A DNA stretch of 64,000 nt from Rhodoligotrophos sp. CJ14 (lineage in GTDB: Bacteria > Pseudomonadota > Alphaproteobacteria > Rhizobiales > Im1): NCBI RefSeq assembly GCF_038811545.1, contig NZ_CP133319.1, positions 4,538,001-4,602,000 of the forward strand. Direction: 5' to 3'. Under the pieces are notes generated by a model that worked only from the letters and a program-made list of their open reading frames with translations, was not told the origin of the DNA and ran no database searches. The position numbers and the translations under genes were made by a program. Shown here in pieces: positions 38,143 to 46,600 of this stretch (position 1 is its first letter; every line of letters begins with the position of its first letter).

Positions 38143-39333
38143 ATGAAGTGGTTTCAGCTTGCGGCTTCGGTCGCTGCATTTGGTATTGCGGCGATGATGC
38201 CTGCAAAGGCCGACGAGACATTGAAGCTTGGTATGTCCGCCGTTCTGTCCGGGCCCGGTGCGTTTTACGGCACTGGCGCTGTTTGGACGGCTGAGCAGGC
38301 AGCCAAGGCGATCAATGAAGCCGGCGGGATCAAAGCGGGCGGAAAAACCTACAAGCTCGAGATCGTCGCCTATGACAACAAATATTCGGCGACGGACGGG
38401 GCGAAGGTGGCGCAAACGCTGATCGTCCGCGACGGGATCAAGCACATCATAGCGACCCAGTCGACCGCTGCCGTTTCTGCGCTGCAGGCCATTTCTGAGC
38501 GCCGTGGCGTTCTGCACTTCACGGGAGCTTGGGGTAAGCGATTGCGCGGCAAGGAATTCCCCCTGACCTTCACGATGCTGAACAGCCCCGGTGAGATACT
38601 GCAGCCTCTCTACACCTTCATCCAAAAGACATATCCCGAGGCGAAGAGGGTTGCATTGCTGAACCCCAATGACGCGACGGGTCAGGACATTCAATCCGCC
38701 TCCATCGAGAACTGGAAGGCGCTGGGTTATGAGATCGTGAGCGACGACTTGTTTGAGCGCGCGACCACCGATTTCGCTCCGATAGCGACCCGCATGATCG
38801 CCGCTAAGCCAGACATTATCGACGTGGGCGGCACACCGCTGCCGAATGCCGGCCAGCTGTTCAAGGAGCTGGAGATCCAGGGCTGGAAAGGCGTCAAGAT
38901 CGCGTCGGCCGGATCGTCCCCCGCCGCACTGGTGAAGACGGGTGGAGCTGCCGCCGAGGACGTCTATATGGGACTTGCTGCGGTCTTCACCGGAGACAAG
39001 GCAACCGAGATCGAGAAGGCGCTCAACGAGCGGGCTATCAAAGAGCTTGGCCAGCCGCTCGATCAGGTAACGATTTCTCCATGGGATTCGATCGCGGCTC
39101 TAAAGGCAGGGATTGAGAAGGCAGATAGCATCGAGCCGGAGGCCATTGCCAAGGTCTTGCCGGAGATCGTCTTCGAATCCTCCTATGGCCCGGCCGCTTT
39201 TGGTCTGGCTGACGTTTATGGACTTCCCAACCAGATGCTGCTGCCGGTGATCATAAGCCAGATCAAGAATGGTGAAGCGGTAGAGATTGCGCGCATCAAT
39301 CCGGCAGAGCTCGCAAAGAAGCTGGGCCAGTGA
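38143..39333 (+). CDS. ABC transporter substrate-binding protein, LivK-like
   Basis: Periplasmic binding protein of 396 residues (type I fold, Peripla_BP_6). ATG 38143 follows GGGAGGAG; the signal peptide is MKWFQLAASVAAFGIAAMMPAKA. Mature sequence starts DETLKLGMSAVLSGPGAFYGTGA, as usual for the family. The family is named for branched-chain amino acids but also binds aromatic acids, urea and amides. The shared operator with the Atu-like operon suggests that it captures the island's own substrate. A 7-bp hairpin follows at 39345-39362. Confidence 0.92.
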   Translation: MKWFQLAASVAAFGIAAMMPAKADETLKLGMSAVLSGPGAFYGTGAVWTAEQAAKAINEAGGIKAGGKTYKLEIVAYDNKYSATDGAKVAQTLIVRDGIKHIIATQSTAAVSALQAISERRGVLHFTGAWGKRLRGKEFPLTFTMLNSPGEILQPLYTFIQKTYPEAKRVALLNPNDATGQDIQSASIENWKALGYEIVSDDLFERATTDFAPIATRMIAAKPDIIDVGGTPLPNAGQLFKELEIQGWKGVKIASAGSSPAALVKTGGAAAEDVYMGLAAVFTGDKATEIEKALNERAIKELGQPLDQVTISPWDSIAALKAGIEKADSIEPEAIAKVLPEIVFESSYGPAAFGLADVYGLPNQMLLPVIISQIKNGEAVEIARINPAELAKKLGQ

Positions 39334-39344
39334 TGTGCCCTGAG

Positions 39345-39362
39345 GCGACAGGCAACTGTCGC
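39345..39362 (+). repeat. Stem-loop between the binding-protein gene and its permease gene
   Basis: GCGACAG and CTGTCGC pair around GCAA. No T tract follows. Hairpins at this place often stabilise the binding-protein message and raise its level over the permeases; that is inferred. Confidence 0.45.
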
Positions 39363-39426
39363 TCACTGCCTCCATCGAAATGGCGGCTCCAGTACCCCGA
39401 ATGTCCAGCGCATCCTGGAACAGGCC

Positions 39427-40311
39427 ATGAGCACTTTCGTCCAGCTTCTGATCAATGCCGTGCAGATCGGCGCAATCTATGTGCTGTTTTCGCTGGGGCT
39501 CACCCTGATCTTCGGGGTGATGAGGATCATCAATTTCGCACATGGCGAGTTCTTTAGCTTAACAGCGCTGCTGATTTCCGTGCAGGTGGGCTGGTTGACG
39601 AGCCAGGTTGGGCTGCCACCCTGGGCAGATTATCTGCTGGCATTTGCTGTGGCGCTGGTGGTGCTGCTGATCATCTCGGTCCTCGTCTTCCGGTTCGGCT
39701 TTGCACACTACCTTGGGGACATGACATCGGGCTTCATCCTGTCTTTGGGCCTTGTGCTCATTATGCAGGGGGGCATGCTGGAGCTCTTTGGCGGCTACCC
39801 GCGCTCTGTTCCTGCGCTGGTTGAGGGCAGCATCACAGTGTTGGGTGGCGCAATCTCGCTACAGAAGCTGTTGATCTGTGCGTTGGCTTTGGCTGCCACT
39901 GGAGCAATCCTTTTCATGGTGATGCGAACGCCGCTCGGCGTTTCCCTGCGCGCCGTGGCGGAAGACCAGGAAGCCGCAATGCTGCAAGGCATCCGCTATC
40001 GACGTATAGCCCTCTATGGTTTCTTGATCGGCTCGGCTCTCGCGGCGCTTGCGGGGGGCCTGATCGCGCCTCTGGCGGTCATTCTACCCTCCATGGGCGG
40101 AGAGTTCCTGATCAAGGCATTCATGATCGTGATCATAGGCGGGCTCGGCAGCATTCCCGGCGCCATTCTCGCGAGCTTTCTGCTCGCCGCCATCGAGAGC
40201 TTCGGTTCCTTCTACGTGGATCTTCCCACCGCGACGATCGGCATGTTCGTGCTTGTGGCCGTGGTGCTGGTCCTCCGACCACAGGGATTACTTGGCCGTG
40301 TCGTCCGATAA
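39427..40311 (+). CDS. livH: ABC transporter permease, LivH-like
   Basis: Inner-membrane permease of 294 residues with about eight helices. The N-terminal signature VQIGAIYVLFSLGLTLIFGVMRIINFAHGEF and the EAA-like region LRAVAEDQEAAMLQGIRYRRIALYGFLIGSALAALAGGL are diagnostic of the LivH half. It pairs with the LivM-like permease that begins inside its last codons. Confidence 0.93.
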   Translation: MSTFVQLLINAVQIGAIYVLFSLGLTLIFGVMRIINFAHGEFFSLTALLISVQVGWLTSQVGLPPWADYLLAFAVALVVLLIISVLVFRFGFAHYLGDMTSGFILSLGLVLIMQGGMLELFGGYPRSVPALVEGSITVLGGAISLQKLLICALALAATGAILFMVMRTPLGVSLRAVAEDQEAAMLQGIRYRRIALYGFLIGSALAALAGGLIAPLAVILPSMGGEFLIKAFMIVIIGGLGSIPGAILASFLLAAIESFGSFYVDLPTATIGMFVLVAVVLVLRPQGLLGRVVR

Positions 40312-41251
40312 CCTGTCTCGTCTTGCGGTTGCCGTCGGTATTACGCTCGCGGCCTACTGCCTCTTGGCGCCCACGGATTTCGTCGTCCAGGTGATCCTGT
40401 GGATGGCACTGGCTGCAGTCATTGCTGCTGCGATGCGCTTCGTGATGCTGATTGGCGAATTCAACATGGCGACCGGCGCCTTCTATGGCATCGGAGCCTA
40501 TACCGCAGGGTATATTGCGACCAGCCTTGACTGGCCTTTGCTCCTCACGATCCCAGTGGCGGGAGTCGTAGCGGGATTGGTTGCGCTCGCCTTGGGCTAT
40601 GCCACCATGCGGACGTCGGGTGCCTATTTCATGCTGATCAGCTTCGCATTCGCGGAGATCATGCGGCTCTTCTATGTGGAGTCGGATTTCCTCGGCGGCA
40701 ACAACGGCATTCTGGGCATTTTGGTCCCCGCCTGGATCGAGCCCTATTATCCTGCTTTCGTTGTCATCGTCTGTATGATGCTCATCGTTGCTCTGGCGGT
40801 GGTAGAACGATCCCACCTCGGGAAGATCTTTACGGCAATTCACAACAACGAACAGGTCGTGCGATCCGTGGGCATCAATGTGCTTGCCATGCGGGTGACC
40901 TGCCTGGTTATTGCCAGCATCGTTCTAGGGATCGCCGGCTCACTTTATGCCTATGTCGCCTCGGTGATCAGCCCCGGCGACTTCACCTTTATGCTCTCTG
41001 TATTCGCGCTCGCCTATGTAAAGCTCGGCGGTGACAAGCACCCGGTCGGTCCGGTATTGGGCGCGGCGCTGCTCACTCTTGTCGCACAGTACTTGCTGGG
41101 CTTTGGCGCCTATGATCAGCTCTTTTACGGCATCGTCATTGTGATGGCGATGCTCGCCTTGCCGAACGGATTGCTGGGGCGTCTCGCGCAGCTCCGACTT
41201 GTAAAGCCCCTGGCGGCAGCCCTGCACAGTCCGGGAGGCCGCGATGCTTGA
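40298..41251 (+). CDS. livM: ABC transporter permease, LivM-like
   Basis: Second permease half, about 317 residues from GTG 40298. The frame is open from 40253, but that part is only an extension across the livH end. Characteristic segments are [58 protein letters not shown] and [42 protein letters not shown]. It overlaps livH by 14 bases and livG by 8, consistent with coupled translation. Confidence 0.9.
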   Translation: MSSDNLSRLAVAVGITLAAYCLLAPTDFVVQVILWMALAAVIAAAMRFVMLIGEFNMATGAFYGIGAYTAGYIATSLDWPLLLTIPVAGVVAGLVALALGYATMRTSGAYFMLISFAFAEIMRLFYVESDFLGGNNGILGILVPAWIEPYYPAFVVIVCMMLIVALAVVERSHLGKIFTAIHNNEQVVRSVGINVLAMRVTCLVIASIVLGIAGSLYAYVASVISPGDFTFMLSVFALAYVKLGGDKHPVGPVLGAALLTLVAQYLLGFGAYDQLFYGIVIVMAMLALPNGLLGRLAQLRLVKPLAAALHSPGGRDA

Positions 41252-42011
41252 CCGGCCAGGCGCCGCCTCGAATGCACACAAGCTACTGCTCGAAGCCCGG
41301 GGCATCACCAGGCGCTTCGGTGGACTGCTCGCCGTGAGCGATCTGACATTCGAGCTACGCGAAGGAGAAATTTTGGGGCTGATTGGCCCGAACGGCGCGG
41401 GCAAGAGCACCACCTTCAATTTATTGAGTGGCTTCTATCGGCTCACATCGGGCTCGATCAGCTTCCTCGGAGAGAGATTGGAGAGCGGACATCCCTGGAA
41501 GGCCGCGCGGCGCGGGCTGATCCGCACTTTTCAGCACGACAGTCTGCTCAAAGATATGACTGTCTATGACAACATCCTGATTGGCGCCTGCCAGAGCATT
41601 CGCAGGCCCAGCGAGCGCGACACGCGCGTGCGTGAGACGGCGAGGATCATGCATCTGGACGGCCTCTTGGATGAGACGGCGCGTAACCTGCCGCATGGTC
41701 TGCAGCGGATGCTCAGTATGGCCATCGCCTTTGCCGGCAGACCGAAGCTTTTGTGCCTCGACGAGCCGCTGACTGGGCTGAACCAGACCGAGGCGGCCGA
41801 GGCACTCAAGGTCATCCGAAGGCTGCGCGATGAGTTTGGCATCTCGATCCTTTTCGTTGAGCACAACATGCGGGCGGTTATGTCTCTATGCGACCGCATT
41901 GTGGTCCTGCACCACGGCCGAAAGCTCGCATCAGGCACGCCTGCGGAGATCAGCAACGACCCCGTGGTGATCGACGCCTATCTTGGAGGCGCGATCGATG
42001 CCGCAGACTGA
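41244..42011 (+). CDS. livG: ABC transporter ATP-binding protein, LivG-like
   Basis: A 255-residue cytoplasmic ATPase. Walker A is GPNGAGKST, the C-motif region reads [16 protein letters not shown] (a divergent signature), Walker B is [12 protein letters not shown], and the switch His is in FVEHNMRAV. The LivG subfamily tail ([11 protein letters not shown]) is present. ATG 41244 overlaps livM, and the gene end overlaps livF. Confidence 0.92.
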   Translation: MLDRPGAASNAHKLLLEARGITRRFGGLLAVSDLTFELREGEILGLIGPNGAGKSTTFNLLSGFYRLTSGSISFLGERLESGHPWKAARRGLIRTFQHDSLLKDMTVYDNILIGACQSIRRPSERDTRVRETARIMHLDGLLDETARNLPHGLQRMLSMAIAFAGRPKLLCLDEPLTGLNQTEAAEALKVIRRLRDEFGISILFVEHNMRAVMSLCDRIVVLHHGRKLASGTPAEISNDPVVIDAYLGGAIDAAD

Positions 42012-42720
42012 TGCCATTCTCGACCTGCGTGGGGTCCACCTTCGCTACCAGAAGGTTCACGCGGTTCGCGGTGTCGACATGGTGGTCCGCTCGGGCCGGT
42101 TGACCACGATCATCGGCTCCAACGGCGCCGGCAAGACGACCATCCTCAAGGCGGTGACCGGCCTTCTCAAGCCGAGTGAGGGACACATCCTGTTCTGCGG
42201 CGAGGATATTGCCGGACGCGAGCCCGATGACATCGTGCACCGGGGTATCTCGCTGGTGCCGGAGGGACGGCGTTTATTTGGTCCCCTTACTGTCCGGGAA
42301 AACCTGAATATCGGCGCCTATCTGCGCACCGACAGAGCCGCCGTGGTCCGGGATTTCGATAAGGTCATGGCCTATTTCCCCGATCTTGTCGCCAAGCTGG
42401 ATGATCGCGCTGAGAGCTTGAGCGGCGGGCAGCAGCAGATGGTGGCTGTCGGAAGAGCGCTGATGGCAGCGCCTCGCCTCCTGATGTTGGATGAACCGAC
42501 GATTGGCCTAGCGCCTAATCTCGTACGCACGATCGGCAAGATCATTAAGACGATCAGCGATAATGGCACCGACGTGTTGTTGGTGGAGCAAAACGCGTCC
42601 ATCGCCCTGGCTCTCTCATCCGAAGCCTATGTGCTAGAGAACGGAATGATCGCCATGCAGGGGCCGTCCGCGGAACTTGCTGCGAGTGAGAACGTAAAGC
42701 GAGCCTATCTCGGAAACTGA
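41998..42720 (+). CDS. livF: ABC transporter ATP-binding protein, LivF-like
   Basis: The second ATPase, 240 residues from ATG 41998. Walker A is GSNGAGKTT, signature LSGGQQQMVAVGRALM, Walker B LLMLDEPTIGLAP, switch His replaced by Gln in VEQNASIAL, as usual in LivF. The typical LVPEGRRLFGPLTVRENL segment is present. Last gene of the importer operon; no clear terminator follows. Confidence 0.93.
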   Translation: MPQTDAILDLRGVHLRYQKVHAVRGVDMVVRSGRLTTIIGSNGAGKTTILKAVTGLLKPSEGHILFCGEDIAGREPDDIVHRGISLVPEGRRLFGPLTVRENLNIGAYLRTDRAAVVRDFDKVMAYFPDLVAKLDDRAESLSGGQQQMVAVGRALMAAPRLLMLDEPTIGLAPNLVRTIGKIIKTISDNGTDVLLVEQNASIALALSSEAYVLENGMIAMQGPSAELAASENVKRAYLGN

Positions 42721-42786
42721 CGCCCCGGGGCAGGACCTCGCTGAGATAGTTGAGCCGGCGCCTCGCTGCTCTGAGGGCATTATACC

Positions 42787-43305
42787 ATGTCGCTCGTCGT
42801 CATTGCCGACCCAAAGCTACCGCAGCCGCTTCGACGGCAGATCGAAGCCATTCGCCAGCAGCATGATCCAAATTTTAAGCGGGTGCCTGCTCACTTCACA
42901 CTGGTATTTCCGTCAAGAACGGTGGATGAGGCCGCCCTCACAGCCCATGTGAGAATTGTCGTGGAGAAGACGGCAAGAATTCGCTTCTGTCTTCGCACCG
43001 CGCTGTTGGTAAAGGATTTCCTGACTGAGGTCTTCCATGTTTATCTCGTTCCAGAGGAGGGTTTTTCGGCTCTGGTCAGGTTGCATGACCAGCTCTATAC
43101 AGGGCCGTTGAGCGGGTCTCTGCGCCTGGAATTGCCCTTCATCCCCCATATCACGGTCGGCGCGTTTAGAGACGGCGTCTCGGGCAAGAAGCTTGCCGAT
43201 GAGCTGAACAGTCAAGGGCTCGAAATGGCCGGTGAACTTGATACGATCAGTGTTTTCCGGTTCGATGATGGAGCACTGACTCTGCTTGATGAGATAAACC
43301 TTTAA
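42787..43305 (+). CDS. 2'-5' RNA ligase-like (2H phosphoesterase) protein
   Basis: A 172-residue protein with the two HxT motifs of the 2H phosphoesterase fold: HFTLVFPS near residue 36 and HITVGAF near 120. Such proteins hydrolyse cyclic or 2'-5' phosphodiester bonds in RNA or small nucleotides. It stands alone after livF. The exact substrate is unknown. Confidence 0.85.
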   Translation: MSLVVIADPKLPQPLRRQIEAIRQQHDPNFKRVPAHFTLVFPSRTVDEAALTAHVRIVVEKTARIRFCLRTALLVKDFLTEVFHVYLVPEEGFSALVRLHDQLYTGPLSGSLRLELPFIPHITVGAFRDGVSGKKLADELNSQGLEMAGELDTISVFRFDDGALTLLDEINL

Positions 43306-43683
43306 GCGAAGGCTGCCGGCAGCAGGTCGAAGACATAGGCTGTGTGGCCGAGGCCATAAGTGGCCCAGGATGCGCTTAAATTGCTTGGCGTCCCCACGGG
43401 AGGAGACTGCGGGGGCCGTTTACATCTCTACGGCCTCGTTATTCTGCGGCCTGCACCCGGCGGCCGCTCGGCCCGTGCTGAACGAGCGCCACGCGAGATG
43501 AGCGCACGCTGATTCGGCGTTGGATTTCTTCCGCCCAGCGGTTCCCAACCGAGAAACAGCCCTTCCACCAATCCCGATGTTTTGTTGCAAAATTGGCAAT
43601 ATAGTGGCGCATGTGTGGCGATTCGGTCGGGCAGCAGCAAACCCGAACTGTGCGTCGCGGTTTCGAGGTTTGTTGGGGGGAAC
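43306..43683. other. 378-base region upstream of the autotransporter
   Basis: No terminator with a T tract is seen. A possible small minus-strand gene is listed separately. AT-rich sequence near 43580-43606 (TTTTGTTGCAAAATTGGCAATATAG) probably contains the autotransporter promoter, but no well-spaced -35/-10 pair can be chosen. Confidence 0.35.
43439..43612 (-). CDS. Possible small basic protein
   Basis: A 57-codon frame from ATG 43612 reading MRHYIANFATKHRDWWKGCF and then a basic region (AEEIQRRISVRSSRVAL). It is protein-like in composition, with a Trp pair. No ribosome site is visible and no family is recognised. It runs opposite to the autotransporter leader. Confidence 0.3.
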   Translation of the reverse strand: MRHYIANFATKHRDWWKGCFSVGNRWAEEIQRRISVRSSRVALVQHGPSGRRVQAAE

Positions 43684-46600
43684 ATGGGGGAACCGTCGTG
43701 GCGTTCGGCGCCAATCAGAACTGCACGTCCGAATAACATCACGCGAAAGATCTGCAGGAAAGGTGCGTGGACGGTATCGGCTCGGACTGAAGAGCGGAAA
43801 TCATTGCTCCTGCTCGGGGCTGCACTTTCCGGATTGGGCCTGTTCTTGTTTCAACCAGCTGGCGGGACGGCCTGGGCGGCGTCTTGCGCGCCGGTGCCGG
43901 GCGGGGCGAACTGCGCTCCAGGTGGAACAGGCGCGATATCCTACCCCGGCAGGACGAGCGATTTCGTCCTGACCATCGAGGATGGCGTCGTCGTCATTCC
44001 CCCGCCGGGCACGATCGGTGTGAATGTCACGACTGGTGGGTTCCTGGGCTTGGCGGATGCAGATCTTACGGTCAATTCGCAAGGCAGCATCACCACCACC
44101 AACGCGACCGCGATCAATGTCTCCGGCCTGCTTGGCAGCCGCACCGTCATCCAGCAAGGCACCATCACGGCAAATGGCACCGGCATCGGTGTCAATGCCA
44201 CCACGGGGCTCGGGAATGTTGTCGTCGATGTCGATGACGTGATCGCAGGCGGCACCGGCATCAACGCCACATCCGGCGCCGGCGATGTCGATGTCACCGC
44301 CGGAAACGTCTCGTCCGCAACGGGAATGGGGGTTAACGCGACGACCGCCCTGGGCGCTGTGACCGTGGATGTGAACGACGTCACCAGCCAGGGCATCGGT
44401 GTGAACGCACAGGCCCTCGTCGGAACCGCCTTCGCCTCGGCCCATGATGTCACGACCACTGGAAACGGCGCCCATGGCATCAATGCCACCGCCGGCCTGA
44501 TCGCGGTTGCCACGAGCGATGGGCAGATCACCACATCGGGCAATGACGCCCATGGCGTCAATGTTGAGGGTACGCTCGCAGCCCTCGCTTCGGTCAATAA
44601 TGTGACGACCACGGGCGATGGCTCGATCGGCGTTGTGGCAAATTCCGCTGGCCTGGCCGGGGTGCTTGCCAGCGGCACGGTCTCGACCGATGGGCAGGAT
44701 TCCCACGGCATCGTCGCGAACGGCTCCGTCTTTGCCGGCGTGATCGCCAATGACGTCGTGACGGCCGGCCCCAGCTCGCAGGGCATCATCGCCACCGCCA
44801 CTGACGGGCCGGCGCTGGTTCTCGCAGACACGGTGAACTCGACCGGAGCCGGCATCACGGCATCCGCTCAAAGCGGCTTTGCGGCTGTCGCTGCGGCCGA
44901 AGTGAACACCACCGAGAACAGCGCCAATGGCATCACCGCAACCATAGACGATGGCGATGCCTATGTGGTCGCCGGGTCAGTTTCGACGAGCGGCCAGCAT
45001 TCCGAAGGCATCAGTGCGGAGGCGCAAGCCGGTGCAGTCAATATTCTCGCCGGGCAGGTTGCCACTCAGGGCGCCAGCGCCAATGGAATCATGGCGGTAG
45101 CCGCTGAAGGCATCAATATCGCTGTCCTCGATGTCGACGTGGTCGGGGACAATGCCGCTGGCATCGTCGCGCGCAACGAGTCGGGCGATACCGTGGTCAG
45201 TGCGGGCTCCGTCTCCACCAATGGCCTGAATGCGGTGGGGATCTGGGCAGGGACCCTAGACGGGGAAGCGATCGTGATTGCGGGCGATGTCTCCACGTCC
45301 GGGCAATGGGCCGATGGCATAAGGGCGGCCGGGGCCGATGGCGCCTTCGTTCTCGCCGGCACTGTGAGGACGGATGGCGAGCGCGCCGACGGGTTGACGG
45401 CCAGTGCGCGCGATGGTGAGGCGATCGCCCTGGCGGGACGCGTCGAGACCACAGGTCTTAATTCCGACGGCATCCTCGCAAGATCTCGAACGGGCGGCGC
45501 TTATGTCGGCGTGAGCGAACTTGCTACAAACGGTGATCGCTCCAACGGCATACGGGCGACGGGGACGACGGGCGCCGGCGTCGCCGCCGGCAGCGTGACC
45601 ACCAATGGTCGCGAATCCGATGGCATCGTGGCGGAGACCGCCAGCGGTACGGCCTTCGTGCTGGCCGGCACGGTTGACACCACCGGCCTCGATGCGGATG
45701 GCATCATCGCCAAGAATGCCGATGGCTCGACCTACGTGCTCGCCGAGAGTGTCACCACCCATGGCGACGACTCGACAGGCATTCTCAACGAGGCGAACGG
45801 CACGTCGCTGACCGTGTTCGGCGATGTGGAAACCTTCGGCAACAATTCTCCAGGTGTGGTCGGCACCGACCCGGCCAGCGATGCGATCGCGATCGGCAAT
45901 AGCGTGACCACCCATGGCGCAAATTCCACCGGCATCGATTTGATGGCGGGCGGGCCAGGCTCGGCCTATGTGGGTGTCGGCTCTGTGGTGACCGAGGGAG
46001 CCAACTCCAATGGCATCCTGGCCCAGAGCGAGTTCAATGATGTCATCGTGGTTGCCGGATCGGTGAGCACGCTCGGCGGGAACGCCGATGGCATCCTGGC
46101 GCTCGCGCTGAACGGCTCCAGCATCGTGGCTGCCGGCGACGTCGTCACGCAGGGCGCTTCCGCAACGGGCATCTTTTCGATGGCGCTCGATGGTCTGAGT
46201 ATCGTGCAGGCAGGAAGCGTCTCGACGGCGGGCGATGGTGCAGCGGCGATCTTCGCCCTCAGCGAGGACGGCACTTTCGTCGAAGCGGAACGGATTGCTA
46301 CACAGGGAAATGACGCCGCCGGTGTGATTGCAAGATCGGAAGGTGACGTGACCGTCATAGCCGGCGAGACCAGCACGTTGGGCGCCGGTTCAATAGGTAT
46401 CGCAGCCTCGAGCGGGGACGGGGACACATTCGTCCTGGCGGGCCGCGTGGAAACGCATGGCGATGAGAGCGACGGTATCGTGGCCAGGGCGCCTGAAGGT
46501 CGCGCGGCCATCGTGGCGGAGGAGGTCTCGACAGGCGGAAGCCACGCCGATGCCGCGCGGGCCGACGGAGAAAGCGGGGCCTTCGTGGTCGCCGGCTCTG

